From: Micrasema longulum
Lineage: Eukaryota; Arthropoda; Insecta; Trichoptera; Brachycentridae
Assembly: GCA_022494885.1 (NCBI GenBank)
Contig: JAGVSM010003426.1
Span: forward strand, 1-64,000
Length of the DNA: 64,000 bases
Reading direction: 5' to 3'
The notes under the pieces are model-generated. The model was not told where the DNA came from and searched no databases. It was given only the letters and a program-made list of their open reading frames with translations. A program made the translations under genes and the position numbers. Position 1 is the first letter of the stretch; the number at the start of each line of letters is the position of its first letter. Shown here one piece after another: positions 20,830-31,289 of the stretch.

Positions 20830-21125
20830 TACTTGATTATCTGATCGGTTATATACAATTAGTCTCAACTTCTGAGGTGCGCGACCTGGGTGTCGTTTTC
20901 GATCAAAAATTATCCTTCATTAGTCACATAAACAACATTACTAGTAAATCACTGAAAATGTTAGGCTTCATGTTACGTGTGACTAAGGAATTCAAAAACA
21001 TAGGCACCTTGAAGTTGATGTATACTTCATTAGTGAGAAGCCAGTTAGAGTATAACTCAGCAATATGGACTCCTTACTACAACTGTCACCAAAACTCTCC
21101 AGAAAGAGTTAAAAATAATTCTTAA
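20830..21125 (+). pseudogene. Jockey/CR1-type LINE reverse transcriptase, thumb region
   Basis: The + frame reads EVRDLGVVFDQKLSFISHIN, then SLKMLGFMLRVTKEFKN, LMYTSLVRSQLEYNSAIWTP and ends at 21125. 'DLGV.FD..L.F..HI', 'LGF..R....F', 'LV.S.LEY.S..W.P' is a strongly conserved block immediately after the RT active site in jockey/CR1 elements. The upstream YADD part and the C-terminal tail are missing. Confidence 0.85.
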
Positions 21126-22080
21126 GGTATATTAATTTTAAACTTTTAATTACGATTTTTTACTAAAAACTATAGAATTAGGAATAGTCCAAAAACCGCA
21201 TACGCGCATTAAACAGAAGGCGACTAAACTAATCTTAAGATTATCCTTTAAAGGAGTAGTTTTACGTTTTGACCCATTAGTTTCTTTGTAGACGTCGCTC
21301 AGTACGAAACTCCCGATATGAATTAAACTATGCTGTGTTGAGTCGTTTTAAAGTATAAAAATACTGCTGGGATTAAAAATGTACAGGATGGAATCACATT
21401 TCATGTGTAAGTAGCAAATGCATGTGTAAGTAGCAAATGTATTACATGAAAATTTAATTATTTTTCCATCTGTCAGATTGTCAAAGAAAATAAAAGGAAC
21501 ATTTTGTTGATGTTGCCAGGGTAGTCCATTTTTTTACGTTACTTTGCTCATCAAATATTATTTAACATGACATAAAAATATCCGGTTCAGGTAAAATATT
21601 TTTTAAAACATTTTTTAAGTTGAAAGTTCATTAATTCAATTACTCTCATTAAATGACCCTTTAATTATCTACTCTGTTGTGTCAATCAATGTTTCCGCGT
21701 GCGTATATATATAAAATACGAGTATATATTTGGACCCCTGTCGGGGGACTCGGAAAAAATCATTTTTGTTTCTCTTGGAAATGGGATGTTCGATCACTGC
21801 TTTTGGTTTATTACCTTTATGAGTCCAATCACCATTGTTGCAAAGTCCAAGAATAAGGCGCGTGATAACTACTTTTAACGACAGTGTGGATATCTGTTAA
21901 AGATATTCCATATAAATATATATATATTTATTTATTAAAATAATAATAATAAAAAATATGTACATTTCAAATTATATACACAATTTTTGGTTCACTTTGC
22001 CTAGCTGTATGAAACAGTACTTTATGATTTTCTTGTTACATTACTTTAAAATATTTTATTATTTATTTTATGTTTACATG
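21126..22080. other. AT-rich spacer
   Basis: No clear feature. 21190-21300 may hold a badly eroded continuation of the LINE above, but no landmark is secure. A 24-bp direct repeat ('catgtgtaagtagcaaatg') occurs twice near 21401-21440. Confidence 0.35.
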
Positions 22081-22081
22081 C

Positions 22082-22826
22082 ATTCCGAAGCGATTTGGTG
22101 ATAAATGTCGATAAATCGAATGTGATGGTTTTTGAAAGAAATGAATGTATACTAAATGTGAAATCACTGTGAATGGAATTATGCTAAAACATGTAGAGGA
22201 ATTTGTGTATAAAGAGGGAAGTATGATTACTAGGGATGGTATGACTGAGAAAGATATTGAAAGAAGGGTGAGTGCTGGGAACAGAGTGAACGGTGCCGCA
22301 ATAGGCAAAATTAGCAGTTCACGATTGAGTGCTGGTTCTGACCTAGATGTATGGGAGGGAAGTATGGACTTGGAAAAACAGGGATGAAAGTAGGCTGAAT
22401 GCTGTTGGAATGCGATCTCTCAGGCGAATGTGTGGTAAAATATGTACGATAGATGCACAAATGTTGAGATCCGTACATTACGCAAGGCTGAGATAAGAAT
22501 TATCGACAAAATCAAGAAAGGAGCTTTGCGTTGGTTTGGACATGTAGAGCAAATGGACAGTGAAAAAACGGCTAAAAATATTCACGATGCGAATGTTGAT
22601 GGATGTAGAAATAGAAGAAGACCGCGAAAGAAATGGCCTGACCAAATCCAACAAATACTTGAAGATGAACATGTTAAAAATCAGAATAATGCGTGCATAA
22701 ATCACGCGTGCATGAGAAGATGTATGAATGTAGAGGAAGCGAGATCTGAATGCAAAGATAGAGTGATGTGGCGTTCTATCATCTGTGCCTACCCTTACGG
22801 GAAAACGGCGTGATAGTTTGTTTGTT
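22082..22826 (+). pseudogene. RTE-like LINE (family R), RT connection to C-terminus
   Basis: Across several frames it reads INVDKSNVMVFERNE, HVEEFVYKEGSMITRDGMTE, KDIERRVSAGNRVNGA, then MRSLRRMCG and, open from 22442 to 22813, KAEIRIIDKIKKGALRWFGH, VEQMDSEKTAKNIHDANVDG, RRPRKKWPDQIQQILEDE, CMRRCMNVEEARSECKDRV and CAYPYGKTA at the stop. This is the best-preserved family R copy. Others are at 27205, 55790, 58303, 61409 and 63377. Frameshifts and stops lie before 22442. The tail has (TTTG)n after the stop. Confidence 0.85.
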
Positions 22827-22947
22827 TTATTATGTATCTGATCCTATATAATAATTATTATTCGTCCCAACTCAACAAACGACTTTTGGTCCTACGGAGT
22901 TAGAAAAATTTGTAATAAACTGTAAGCAAATAAATAAATAAATATAA

Positions 22948-23055
22948 ATGAGTGACAGGTCATAAGCTCGGTAAATACCTAGACTTCCATATTCCCTTCT
23001 AAAAAATATTTTCTCTCTCGGTTGCAACAAATTAAGAATTAAGGGGTCGTTTACT
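22948..23055 (+). repeat. Rep-A fragment (distal)
   Basis: It starts at GAGTGACAGGTCATAAGCTC and continues 'acctagacttccatattccc' and 'tctctcggttgcaacaaatt', the distal Rep-A order. Confidence 0.65.
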
Positions 23056-24060
23056 TTCGAATTGAATCCCCATTTTACAGTTATGGTTTTCAGTTATTGA
23101 TAGCCAATACTTTCCGTTTTTATGGTGTTTAAAACTCCTGAAGCCTTCATCTGCAAATGGCACCATAAAATTGACCGTTAACATATAAAGCGATTACTTT
23201 TATTCCGAATTCAATCAAGTTTTATGATTTTCCGTTTTGTTTGTTTTCTGACGTTTTATCCTTTAATAATTGTAAGTTATTTTTAATAAATATGTATTTT
23301 TTATACTTTTATTTTAAGTACATTTCTGAATGCAGGAGAAAATAATAAAAACTTGGGAATCAAACCATACAATTTTATCAATTTAATTATTCCATATTTT
23401 AAGGCGAACAATACAAAACGAGATTTATTTGATTGTTTAAAAAATCCTTACTCGCGCAAGATACGAAGTAAATGTTATTTTTTGTGGTGATTAAATGGCT
23501 AATATTTTTTTTAGTTTGACCGCATCAAAGTGAATCAAAATAAAATATAGAAGCGTTTCCTGAAAAATCAAATTACAAAATATTAAGTAATAAGGAACGC
23601 CAAAGAAAAAAAAATGTAGTTAAATATGTATACATCAATTGAAATTCTCATTATGTTTTTTTTTTTTGAGTTTTCGTGCAATAAGGACCAGGAGACATTA
23701 TTGCAGTTGTGAATTGCAAATTTTATTTTATTTGAAAATATTTTCAGTTTGTCCATATTTTTGTCAAAAAGGACTTGACCCCTATATAGTTTACGGCAAC
23801 ATGTTAAACCAGAGGTGGATAACATTTTGGAGAAGGAAACGCGAAAGTCTAGTCATTTACAGGGCTTACGGCCTTTCTTAACTCTACAGTTCACCTCAGC
23901 AGATCACTAGTTTAATAAATAAATCGCAACAGTCCACCCGTTATAATATAAATAGGCTTTTGATAAAATTATAAATAAAGTTATGTAAAATGATTAGAAA
24001 TCTTTTTATCTTCAAAGTATGTTGGAAATAGTAAGAAAGCTGTAAACGTTGTAAACAATT
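23056..24060. other. AT-rich spacer with a Rep-A scrap
   Basis: A scrap of Rep-A ('catttacagggcttacggcc', minus sense) is at 23854-23882. The two 80-codon open frames (23583-23881) overlap antisense and show no domain. Nothing else recognised. Confidence 0.35.
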
Positions 24061-24063
24061 TAC

Positions 24064-24112
24064 TAGTCTTGAAGATGCTTACGTTGGTGAAAGCGCTTAT
24101 TGGTCAAGATAA
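24064..24112 (+). mobile_element. Possible Penelope-like tip
   Basis: The word order 'cttgaagatgcttacg', 'tggtgaaagc', 'ttattggtc' resembles the PLE tip at 17672-17705 (CTGAAGATGGCT...GAAACGTCGG). No coding part is adjacent. Weak. Confidence 0.25.
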
Positions 24113-24334
24113 TAAAAAAAAGGAAAACTAAACCAAGAAGTTGATAATTTTGTTTATAATTTATAAACTATGGAGTTTTATCAAGAAATATTAACAAAAA
24201 CATAAATATTATAAATAGTTTCATAAATACGAAAACGACATATATTGTTGTACCCATTTATTGAGAAAGAATTTAAGTAGTTTATATATGTGTATAATAA
24301 TTATAAGTAATTACAGTTGTTACTGAAGAAATTC

Positions 24335-24720
24335 TCATTCAGCGCGTTTACGTCGAGGGGGTGGGCACCTTTCACTTCGGTAGATCGGAGTGTTTAGGTG
24401 GCTAAGTTTGCGGGGACCCAGTATTGCGGGGTATAACGCGATCCCTAGGGCGACGGGGGAAGACCTCAATGGCCGTGGTGGCGGGATAATGCGCATCAGT
24501 AAGGTGGAACATAAGGACTTCAAGAGAAGACTAATTAGAAGTCTATGCATTTACAGGTCTTATGACCTATCATTTGCCATTCTTTTTATTTTGGGTCATC
24601 GAATAAATTAGAAAAACTCAGTTAATGAAAGAATAACGAAAGAGGCGGAAGGGGCACGAATCTTGTTTCAGGCCACCCGGACAAACTTCGGGCCGGTGAC
24701 GTCCTGAGCCCCAGTGATTT
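24335..24720. repeat. GC-rich repeat-like block
   Basis: 24340-24510 and 24625-24715 are markedly GC-rich for this window. Words such as 'gggtgggcacctttcac', 'gcggggacccagtattgcg' and 'cacccggacaaacttcgggc' look like parts of a multicopy element, but I cannot name it. Between them a reversed Rep-A scrap (24535-24590) is inserted. Open frames on both strands cover it and neither is convincing. Confidence 0.4.
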
Positions 24721-24790
24721 AAAAATTAATACAAAACATTTTAAAAAATTGGCAAAGATTGTACGTCATTTGAATGAAAAGTTTCTGTTA

Positions 24791-24905
24791 TTTCTTCTTC
24801 TTGCGGTGCCTTGTCAGATCCTCCCGACGTTGACGATCACTACAGCGAAAGCATATTAGTCCTGCGCTACTTTTATATTCCGCAGCCAGGACAACGGTTT
24901 ATTGG
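24791..24905 (-). mobile_element. RTE-like LINE 3' end fragment
   Basis: On the minus strand it reads LSWLRNIKVAQD, a stop, YAFAVVIVNVGRI, a stop and QGTARRRN with a (AAG)n tail. It is the same family as 6673-7000 (SWLRNIR, AAQD, QGSKKRR). The + strand shows the complement 'ttcttcttcttgcg' first. Confidence 0.6.
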
Positions 24906-25260
24906 ATGTACTCGCTATAGTGATTCGTGGTTTTCCGTTGCTTTCTCTGGTGGATTTTTCTGTCGGGGTTACCTTTCCTTATTTGGTTAGTTTTGGTTTT
25001 GAGGCGCTCTCGTTATCTGCTGTGATCACTCCGTTATGATTGTGATCCATTGCCCCGGGTTTGAGACGTGGACGCTAACGAGTTGGACTAGTCAGTGGTG
25101 ATGCCGGTGGAATTGAAATGGGCGTTTTCAGTATTTTATAGAATCACTTACTCTAGCAAGATGTGACTTACTGCGACCCTACTGACAGTTCAAACCCCAC
25201 TAGAAGGACTGACCTCAAGCAAGCGTGACATACAGCCGAGAGGAAGAAGAAGATTATAAG
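24906..25260 (+). other. GC-richer block ending in GAA repeats, unidentified
   Basis: It ends in 'gagaggaagaagaag', as RTE-like tails do, and may be a further retroelement 3' end. No amino-acid landmark was secure in any frame. Confidence 0.3.
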
Positions 25261-27200
25261 TTATAACATTAGGCGATGTTTCATCATAACATGCAAATAA
25301 CGTTTATATAGGATAATTTTTGGATTGACTGATTATGAAAACAATAACTTATTGATAATATTATCTGCAATTATAATATTCAGATTCCTCTGTTTATTAA
25401 TTCCCCAAGTTTTGTGAGAAATTACCGATTTTTTTGCATTCGCAATATTAGTCGGATTGGTCCACATACAGAACTAAGTTTATTAATGTATCATTCATTT
25501 AGTAATTTATTTCCCCGTAACAATGCTCCATCAGGTAATTAAGACTATGAGAATTTTAATACAATTCAAAACGATTAAAAAATATGAATAATTCAAATCT
25601 TAATATTAACAAGTAAAATTGAGATATCACGAATTCAGAATTAACTCAGATTGAAGTAATTATTTTGTCACGAATCATGATTTGAGATTTCTCGTTGAGT
25701 TGATATTCTAGAAAACAAAGCTGATTTCTAATTCCTAATTACTAATTATACTGAGCTCAGTAAACTGAGATAATCAGATTCCCACTTTCCACTTAACTTC
25801 ATAAAATATAACCCGTATTATTCGACCTTAATAAACACGATCTCTGTGGCATTAATCCCCTAGTAAATTATTATCATTTGAATTTAAACAATAAACTCTT
25901 GCATTTTTATTCGCAACAATATACGAAAAAAATAATAATAATTGATTTATCTGCATGTAATTTACTTACACCCAAAAATATTGATTCATTTTGATATGAT
26001 TAAAATTTAATTTTATAATTTTTTATAAAAAAATCTTTTATATTAGGATATAAGTTTTTATGCTTAATGAAATGTTGAACTTCACTTGAAATAATCCTTG
26101 AATATTTTGACGAAAGCCAAATAGCCAACAATACTCAATATTGAGTTATCGACGACGAAACGACGAAAATTCAAGCAAAATCAAAAATTATATTGTGAGA
26201 TAAAAAGTCTCTCTTGGATGTTTTGCAGTGTTTGACTTTATGATCCTAATGTTTATTTATGAATACCTTAGGGATTGAGGGCCGTTCTCACAAAGCAAAA
26301 TAAATAAATAACCACTAGAATTCTAACAATAATAAAAAATTAACTTTTATAAAGGTTCTACATCCTAACCCATCTACTGGAAATCTATAATATATAATAA
26401 ATTTAAACTTTCCGAATTTTCACAAAAAACATATAACGATAACACATATTTTGCGATAAGAATGTATGGAAAAGTTGATTTGTGTTGTGAATGAATATCA
26501 CATATAAGTTTTAATTACATTATTAATTACACAATTAAATGATAATCCAATCCATTTTGACTTGCCGCAATTTCGCACATAAATGATTATATCGTTTTGT
26601 TAGAATTTTATTTCACCAATCGACAAATCCCATACAGAAAAATCGATTTCTGCCGAAAAGCAGTTTTTTTTAATATTTCGTTTTGTAAAAAAATTCCTCA
26701 ATTTTTATTTGCACTGGAGTCAAGTCTAGTAACCACCCAGGACTCAGATGCAATCAATCGAAAATCGTGTGAAAATGATTTATTCAAGAAAAAAACTGTG
26801 AAGTAGAAAAACAAGAAAAATAACGATATGATAACTTTTCAAATACAAAACAAAAAAAACGGTTAAAATTTAAGAGTTTGGTAATATATTAATTGATTAA
26901 AAAACGGCTTAGTCTATTAATAAATGGCAAAAACATATTCTTATAATACCATACAGGCACAATTGAAACAAAATAATAATAAAGAAAATTAAAGCTAGGA
27001 CGAAAATTTTTAAAAAATTACTCTCTCAAGACAAAATCTTATTTATCTTAGTAATTGTTTGAATCTAGAAAGACTTGCACAAAAAAGTCTCGAGTAAATA
27101 GATCTATTTCTCGTTTCATACAAAAAATATTTTGTAAATATTTAAGAGAAAAACATAATATTACTTCTAGCTGACTTTTATTTACAAAAAAAAAAATAAC
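25261..27200. other. Long AT-rich stretch, no feature seen
   Basis: About 1.9 kb with no repeat shared with the rest of the window and no open frame with coding bias. The 69-codon frame at 26597 is A/T-ending throughout and treated as chance. It is one of the longer TE-poor intervals here. Confidence 0.4.
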
Positions 27201-27204
27201 TACA

Positions 27205-28090
27205 AACCATCACGCCGTTTCTTCGTGGAAGTAGGCAAAGAGGATAGAACACCACATCAATCAAGCTAAGATACATATCTCACTTCCTTTATATTCATTC
27301 ATTTTCTCATGCATACACGTGGATTATTCCGACTTTTGACATGTCCCTTTCTTATATCTGATAATTTTATTTTATTTGACTTGGGAAACCAACAGTTTGA
27401 CATACATATTTATAGTAAACAAACAGATATAGTGTTTAAACTCAGAACTAATAACATATTTTCACAAAGTACACAAAGTTAGTAAAGAAAATGTATTATA
27501 TATCAAATAAATACATATAAGTTTATATGTTATGTTCATGTATTCATATATACTTTTCAATGATCAAAGATTTTTTTTTTTTTTTTAAGAAGAGTAATTT
27601 ATTGAAAATTGGGCGGAATTAAAACAAGGGTACTTGAAGAGAGGATAAGGAGGGGAAGGAAGATGTACATATTTATTATTATTATGTCTACCAAGTTACA
27701 TAATTTATTTTTAGTGTAAATTTTAAATCTAGCAGTGATGTTTGCGTAATCTATGACTTTAAATTTTGTATCGTAAATATTTTTCAAAATTCATTTTTTT
27801 TTTTAAGACCACTAAGTTAATGACATATATTTCTCGAACTTCCCGTTTTCTGCATATTTTAGCCGTTCTTTAGTTGTCCATTCGCTCAATATGACCAAAA
27901 CAACGCACTACCTACTTTGTTCTTGATTTTGTATATAATGTTTGTCTCAGCCTTACATTATGCATTGATTTCGATATTTGTGCACCCATTCATAGTTTTA
28001 TCACACATTCGCCAAAAATATCGCATTTCGACACCATTCAGTCAACATTAGTCGATATTTACGCAATCTCAGACTTTGCTTCCACACATA
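27205..28090 (-). pseudogene. RTE-like LINE family R copy, interrupted
   Basis: Right part 27842-28090 (minus sense) matches the CG(K)..RC, KIKKGAL.WFGH.E...E region of family R. Left part 27205-27346 matches its last ~45 codons and the stop. About 490 bp (27347-27840) sits between and is absent from the copies at 22082 and 61409. The inserted DNA begins near 'tttcttatatctg' and ends near 'tttctcgaact'. Both halves carry stops. Confidence 0.75.
27347..27840. other. ~490-bp insert within LINE family R copy
   Basis: It replaces part of the LINE coding sequence relative to other copies. It contains two poly-T runs (27570-27588 and 27796-27805) and no recognised ORF. No terminal inverted repeat or clean target duplication was found, so it may be an insertion or an insertion/deletion exchange. 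Confidence 0.45.
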
Positions 28091-28436
28091 AAATTATATT
28101 TAAGTATGTGGTAAGAAAACCGAAAATTATTTAATAAAGAGATACTGGTTTATTATAAAGAAAATGTCTGAATCTGAGTAACTCTAAATAATTACCTTCG
28201 GCCTAGCCGATTGTTATGTTACAGTACAAGTAGCTCCGCCTACTCTCACGTCACATGACAAGCCTAGTAGTGACATCTAGCGTCAATAAGTGTCATTACT
28301 TCACTACAATATTTAAACGAGAATATAATTCGGCCGCTTACTTAAAAATCCAAATGAATTAAATCAATTGATTACGTGTGCATTCAGATCTGTTTCAATG
28401 TTGTGTTTAATATGACGTTTTTTTGTTTCAGAGAAC

Positions 28437-28687
28437 GCAATAAATTAAGAAAATACTTCTGCAATATGAAGATACATAATTCTCCAAGCGCAGCCCAAGA
28501 TCAATCTTTCCATAACGATGAGCAGAGACTTGGAATTATCTTCCTTTCCCAAGAACCCCTGGTTTCGCTTCACAGCAACTTTAAGCACCAGATTCAGTGA
28601 CCGGAGTCTAGCGAGGAAACTCATTATCCGAAGACCTCTGACGTTCTAGTAATTTTGTGCGGATTTAGTGCGCGGTCTGAATTCTAA
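28437..28687 (+). CDS. Candidate exon after a strong splice acceptor
   Basis: 'acgtttttttgtttcag' ends near 28430 and is a good polypyrimidine tract plus AG. From there one frame is open (ERNKLRKYFCNMK, then HNDEQRLGIIFLSQEPLVSL) to a TGA at 28598-28600. The same frame continues for 28 further codons to TAA at 28685-28687. No domain is recognised and third-position GC is modest. It could be a terminal exon or chance. Confidence 0.25.
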
Positions 28688-29176
28688 GAGATGTGGCTTG
28701 TCTTGAATTCTCCTTAATCGACCTAACACAAAACCAAAATGCATTAAATTAAGAATAGAGATGATTCAGTTTATTTAAAATACGTTATGCAAAGAGCGCA
28801 TTCGTTTAGTGTAAGGTTTTAAATTTTATAATTGTTATTTTTTTTCGTTAAAATCTTCCTTAACTCATTGAGTGAATCACATTTTAAAAATATCATGTTG
28901 TTAATAAAAAAATCTGTAACGTAGGACTCGTATTACGATGACGTCGAAGGAATTGCAGTATTACATAAATAGTGTCAAAGTGTCCAACATAATAAATAAA
29001 AATATAAATAGGTATAGTGATGTAGGTAAAACAAAAATTGTTGAATCATAATATTAATAAAATCTTGTAAGCGAGTTCTTCGTCTGCATTAGTGGATTCT
29101 TTACAAGGAGCAGTATACTCCTTCACTTTTGGATCCATTGAGACCTACTCAGATATATTACCATTTGTGCGATTGA

Positions 29177-29212
29177 TCAGTGCACGTACGGTATTGAATT
29201 TTCAAGAGGTCG
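29177..29212 (+). promoter_or_regulatory. Possible initiator and downstream promoter element
   Basis: TCAGT at 29177-29181 fits the arthropod initiator, and GGTCG at 29208-29212 fits the DPE consensus RGWYV. The DPE starts at +30 relative to the initiator A rather than the usual +28, which weakens the call. It lies about 90 bases upstream of the candidate first coding exon. Confidence 0.25.
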
Positions 29213-29238
29213 TGTGTTGTTTCGAGGCCAGCAGTGTT

Positions 29239-29268
29239 ATGTATGAGGAGTGGCTGGCCTACCAGTGA
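29239..29268 (+). promoter_or_regulatory. Short upstream ORF overlapping the candidate start codon
   Basis: ATG at 29239 opens nine codons (MYEEWLAYQ) ending in TGA at 29266-29268. The last base of the stop is the first base of the candidate main ATG (TGATG). Eight of nine codons end in G or C. It might be an upstream ORF limiting initiation, or a sign that the real frame is different. Confidence 0.3.
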
Positions 29269-29399
29269 TGAAGTTGAGCGTGTCCGCCTACAGGGCGCAC
29301 GCCTCGGCCCACAAGAAGATCCTTTCCTCGAGTTACCAGCTCAACTATGGCAGCACGGCCCCGGCACCGTCCTCTTGTGCAGCATTACCACAGTTCAAG
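29268..29399 (+). CDS. Candidate first coding exon, unknown protein
   Basis: From ATG at 29268, 44 codons (MKLSVSAYRAHASAHKK, ILSSSYQLNYGSTAPAPSS, CAALPQFK) run to AAG|GTCAGA, a plausible splice donor at 29400, phase 0. About three quarters of codons end in G or C in a region that is otherwise strongly AT-rich; the competing frame from 29234 shows much less bias. That is the strongest host-coding signal in the window. No domain, signal peptide or transmembrane segment is evident, and no homologue is recognised. The following intron begins with a minisatellite made from this junction. Confidence 0.45.
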
Positions 29400-29690
29400 G
29401 TCAGAAATATTATTGTTTTTATTATTCAAGGTCATAATACGAAATTGCTTTTACCACAGTTCAAAATCACAATTTAAAACTGTTACAGTTTAATGTCACA
29501 AATATATTTTTTTATACCACATTTCAATGTCAGAATACAATATTGTTACTACCATAGTTCAAGGTCAGAATACAGCATTGTTTTTACCATACTTTAAAGT
29601 TAGAATACAATATTGTTTTCACCACAGTTCGAGGTCAGAATACAGCATTGTTTTCACCGCATTTTAAGGTCAGAATATAATATTAGTTTT
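29387..29690 (+). repeat. 35-bp minisatellite, about nine units
   Basis: The unit is approximately ACCACAGTTCAAGGTCAGAA followed by TACAATATTGTTTTT. Eight to nine diverged units (32-35 bp) run head to tail, with units 5-9 most alike. Unit 1 covers the end of the candidate exon and its donor, so later units repeat the CAAG|GTCAGAA splice-donor word. Confidence 0.9.
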
Positions 29691-30480
29691 ACAATTATCT
29701 TTTTTATTTTGAATCTGGAAGTACGGCTCACATAATTATACTATTATGTGAGCTCTAATAATAAAAATGTTTTGACATTTTATTTAAAAGTTGTTTACCA
29801 CGTATTACTTGATATGTTTTATAAACGGAAAACAATATTGTCATGTAATTTTTTATTTATTTTATCGAAAATGTGTAACAATTTAAGATATTATTTTTAC
29901 ATAATATACTTTTTGTTTCTATGCATATCTCTAATAGAGCACAATGCTTATGGTTATAGATATATAAAAAATCATTTTTTTGCATTACCCTAGTAATGAA
30001 TAATGAAGTCAATCAGAGTTCAAGGTAAAATATTAATAAATTTAAATAAAAAAACAGAATTCGAAGAGAGCGAAGGGTGAATACTTGAAGCTCACCAAGG
30101 CGGTGATAATTGATTGTTCGCTCAGCTCAATATTAAGAAAATCAATTTTTTGTGATGTAATCGAATAGTGAACAACAGCATTTTCGTTCCATTTGAGGAT
30201 TTTATTAAGGCACTTTAGATTTGGCGACAAAAATAGGATTTTATGTTGTTTTTTTTGGCAAACCAAGAGTTGTATACATTCACAGTTTAACGATTAAGGA
30301 TAACAGACTGCGCCATATTAGACGACACTCCATATTCATGTGAAAATTATCTTGTCTGGTAATAGTGTAAATGTGATAAATGCACACTTGCTTGAAGAAC
30401 ACGAACAAAAACAAATAGCAAGATCTGGCAAAAAGTTACATTAAAGTAAAATTTGTAAGTTTCAAAATTTATTTTTAACA
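29691..30480. other. AT-rich spacer
   Basis: The 81-codon + frame (29748) and 74-codon minus frame (30042) use A/T-ending codons throughout and show no domain. Nothing recognised. Confidence 0.35.
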
Positions 30481-30483
30481 TAA

Positions 30484-31286
30484 TCAAGAGGAGGAGGATG
30501 TTTTAAGCTCTAGGTTTCGCATAGCCTCTACAGTTGCGCGCAAGGTGTGCGGACGAGCGTTGTCATGTTGCAAGTTTATTGGTGCCAGGTTGCCTCTAAC
30601 ATGACAAATTAGACGTCGGAGGTATTTTAGATAAGCTTTGGAGTGATTCGAACGTCGGCTGCGTGTTTTACCAATAATAAGGAAATATTACGTACTACAA
30701 ATACCGATAAAAATATATGAAATGGAAGTTAAATTATTAATTGTATTTTCGAAATCAATATGTTTACCGTGGAGAAATGTTTTCATACATAACGTTAAAA
30801 AATAAAATATTGAAAAAATATGTCTCTAGAAAAACGTGACATTTTTGGCATTGATAGTTGTGACGTCAAGATTTGTGACGAAGTTCCATAAAAATTTCAA
30901 TGGTTTGAAACAAAGTAAAAAATGAACACGAATCCTGACGTATTATGGGCGTGGCCAATACAATGACCGTTTTTACGGGAATCCAAAAATACAAATTAAA
31001 AAAAAAAAATTCACGCCACCAATAAGTAGCATTTTTTTTTATTTTACTGGACTGTATTTCATAGACCCTTATAACTTAAAAAATATTTTTTTTAAAAACT
31101 TTTTATTTCCCTATTATGGGTTTTCCAGGCTCGCAACTACGAAAATTTATTATCCATCGATTTACAATAAACCTATCAACAGCATCGTTGTTGTGAACAT
31201 CCTTTAAACGACGATGAATCTCAGTAGGAGTCAGTTTCTAAGCTGTAAAAAACGATAATAGCACGCTGTTTAACTCGCGTTGTCAT
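30484..31286 (-). pseudogene. Mariner transposase remnant, split by a MITE
   Basis: Minus strand: ATG at 31286 begins MTTRVKQRAIIVFYSLET, then after a frameshift TPTEIHRRLKDVHNND and NRWIINFRSCEPGKPI up to 31112. Beyond the MITE it resumes at 30678: LKYLRRLICHVRGN, then LQHDNARPHTLRATVEAM and a stop at 30484-30486. HDNARPH is the mariner block holding the second catalytic Asp. The N-terminal helix-turn-helix region (TPTEIHRRL) is recognisable. About 150 central residues and the third catalytic Asp region are missing, so this is an inactive, internally deleted copy. Confidence 0.85.
30680..31111. mobile_element. MITE-B, 432 bp, inserted in mariner at TA
   Basis: It starts AGGAAATATTAC and ends TATTTCCC. 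TA flanks both sides (30678-30679, 31112-31113), as in Tc1/mariner-type target duplication. Internal words 'gtggagaaatgttttcatac', 'ttgtgacgtcaagatt' and 'gacgtattatgggcgtg' recur in the split copy at 61209-62773, whose ends are a perfect GGGAAATATCAC / GTGATATTTCCC. There is no coding capacity. Confidence 0.8.
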
Positions 31287-31289
31287 AGA

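Noticed and set aside
29387..29690. CRISPR array
   Set aside because: Units are directly adjacent diverged 35-bp repeats with no spacers, in eukaryotic DNA; it is a minisatellite.
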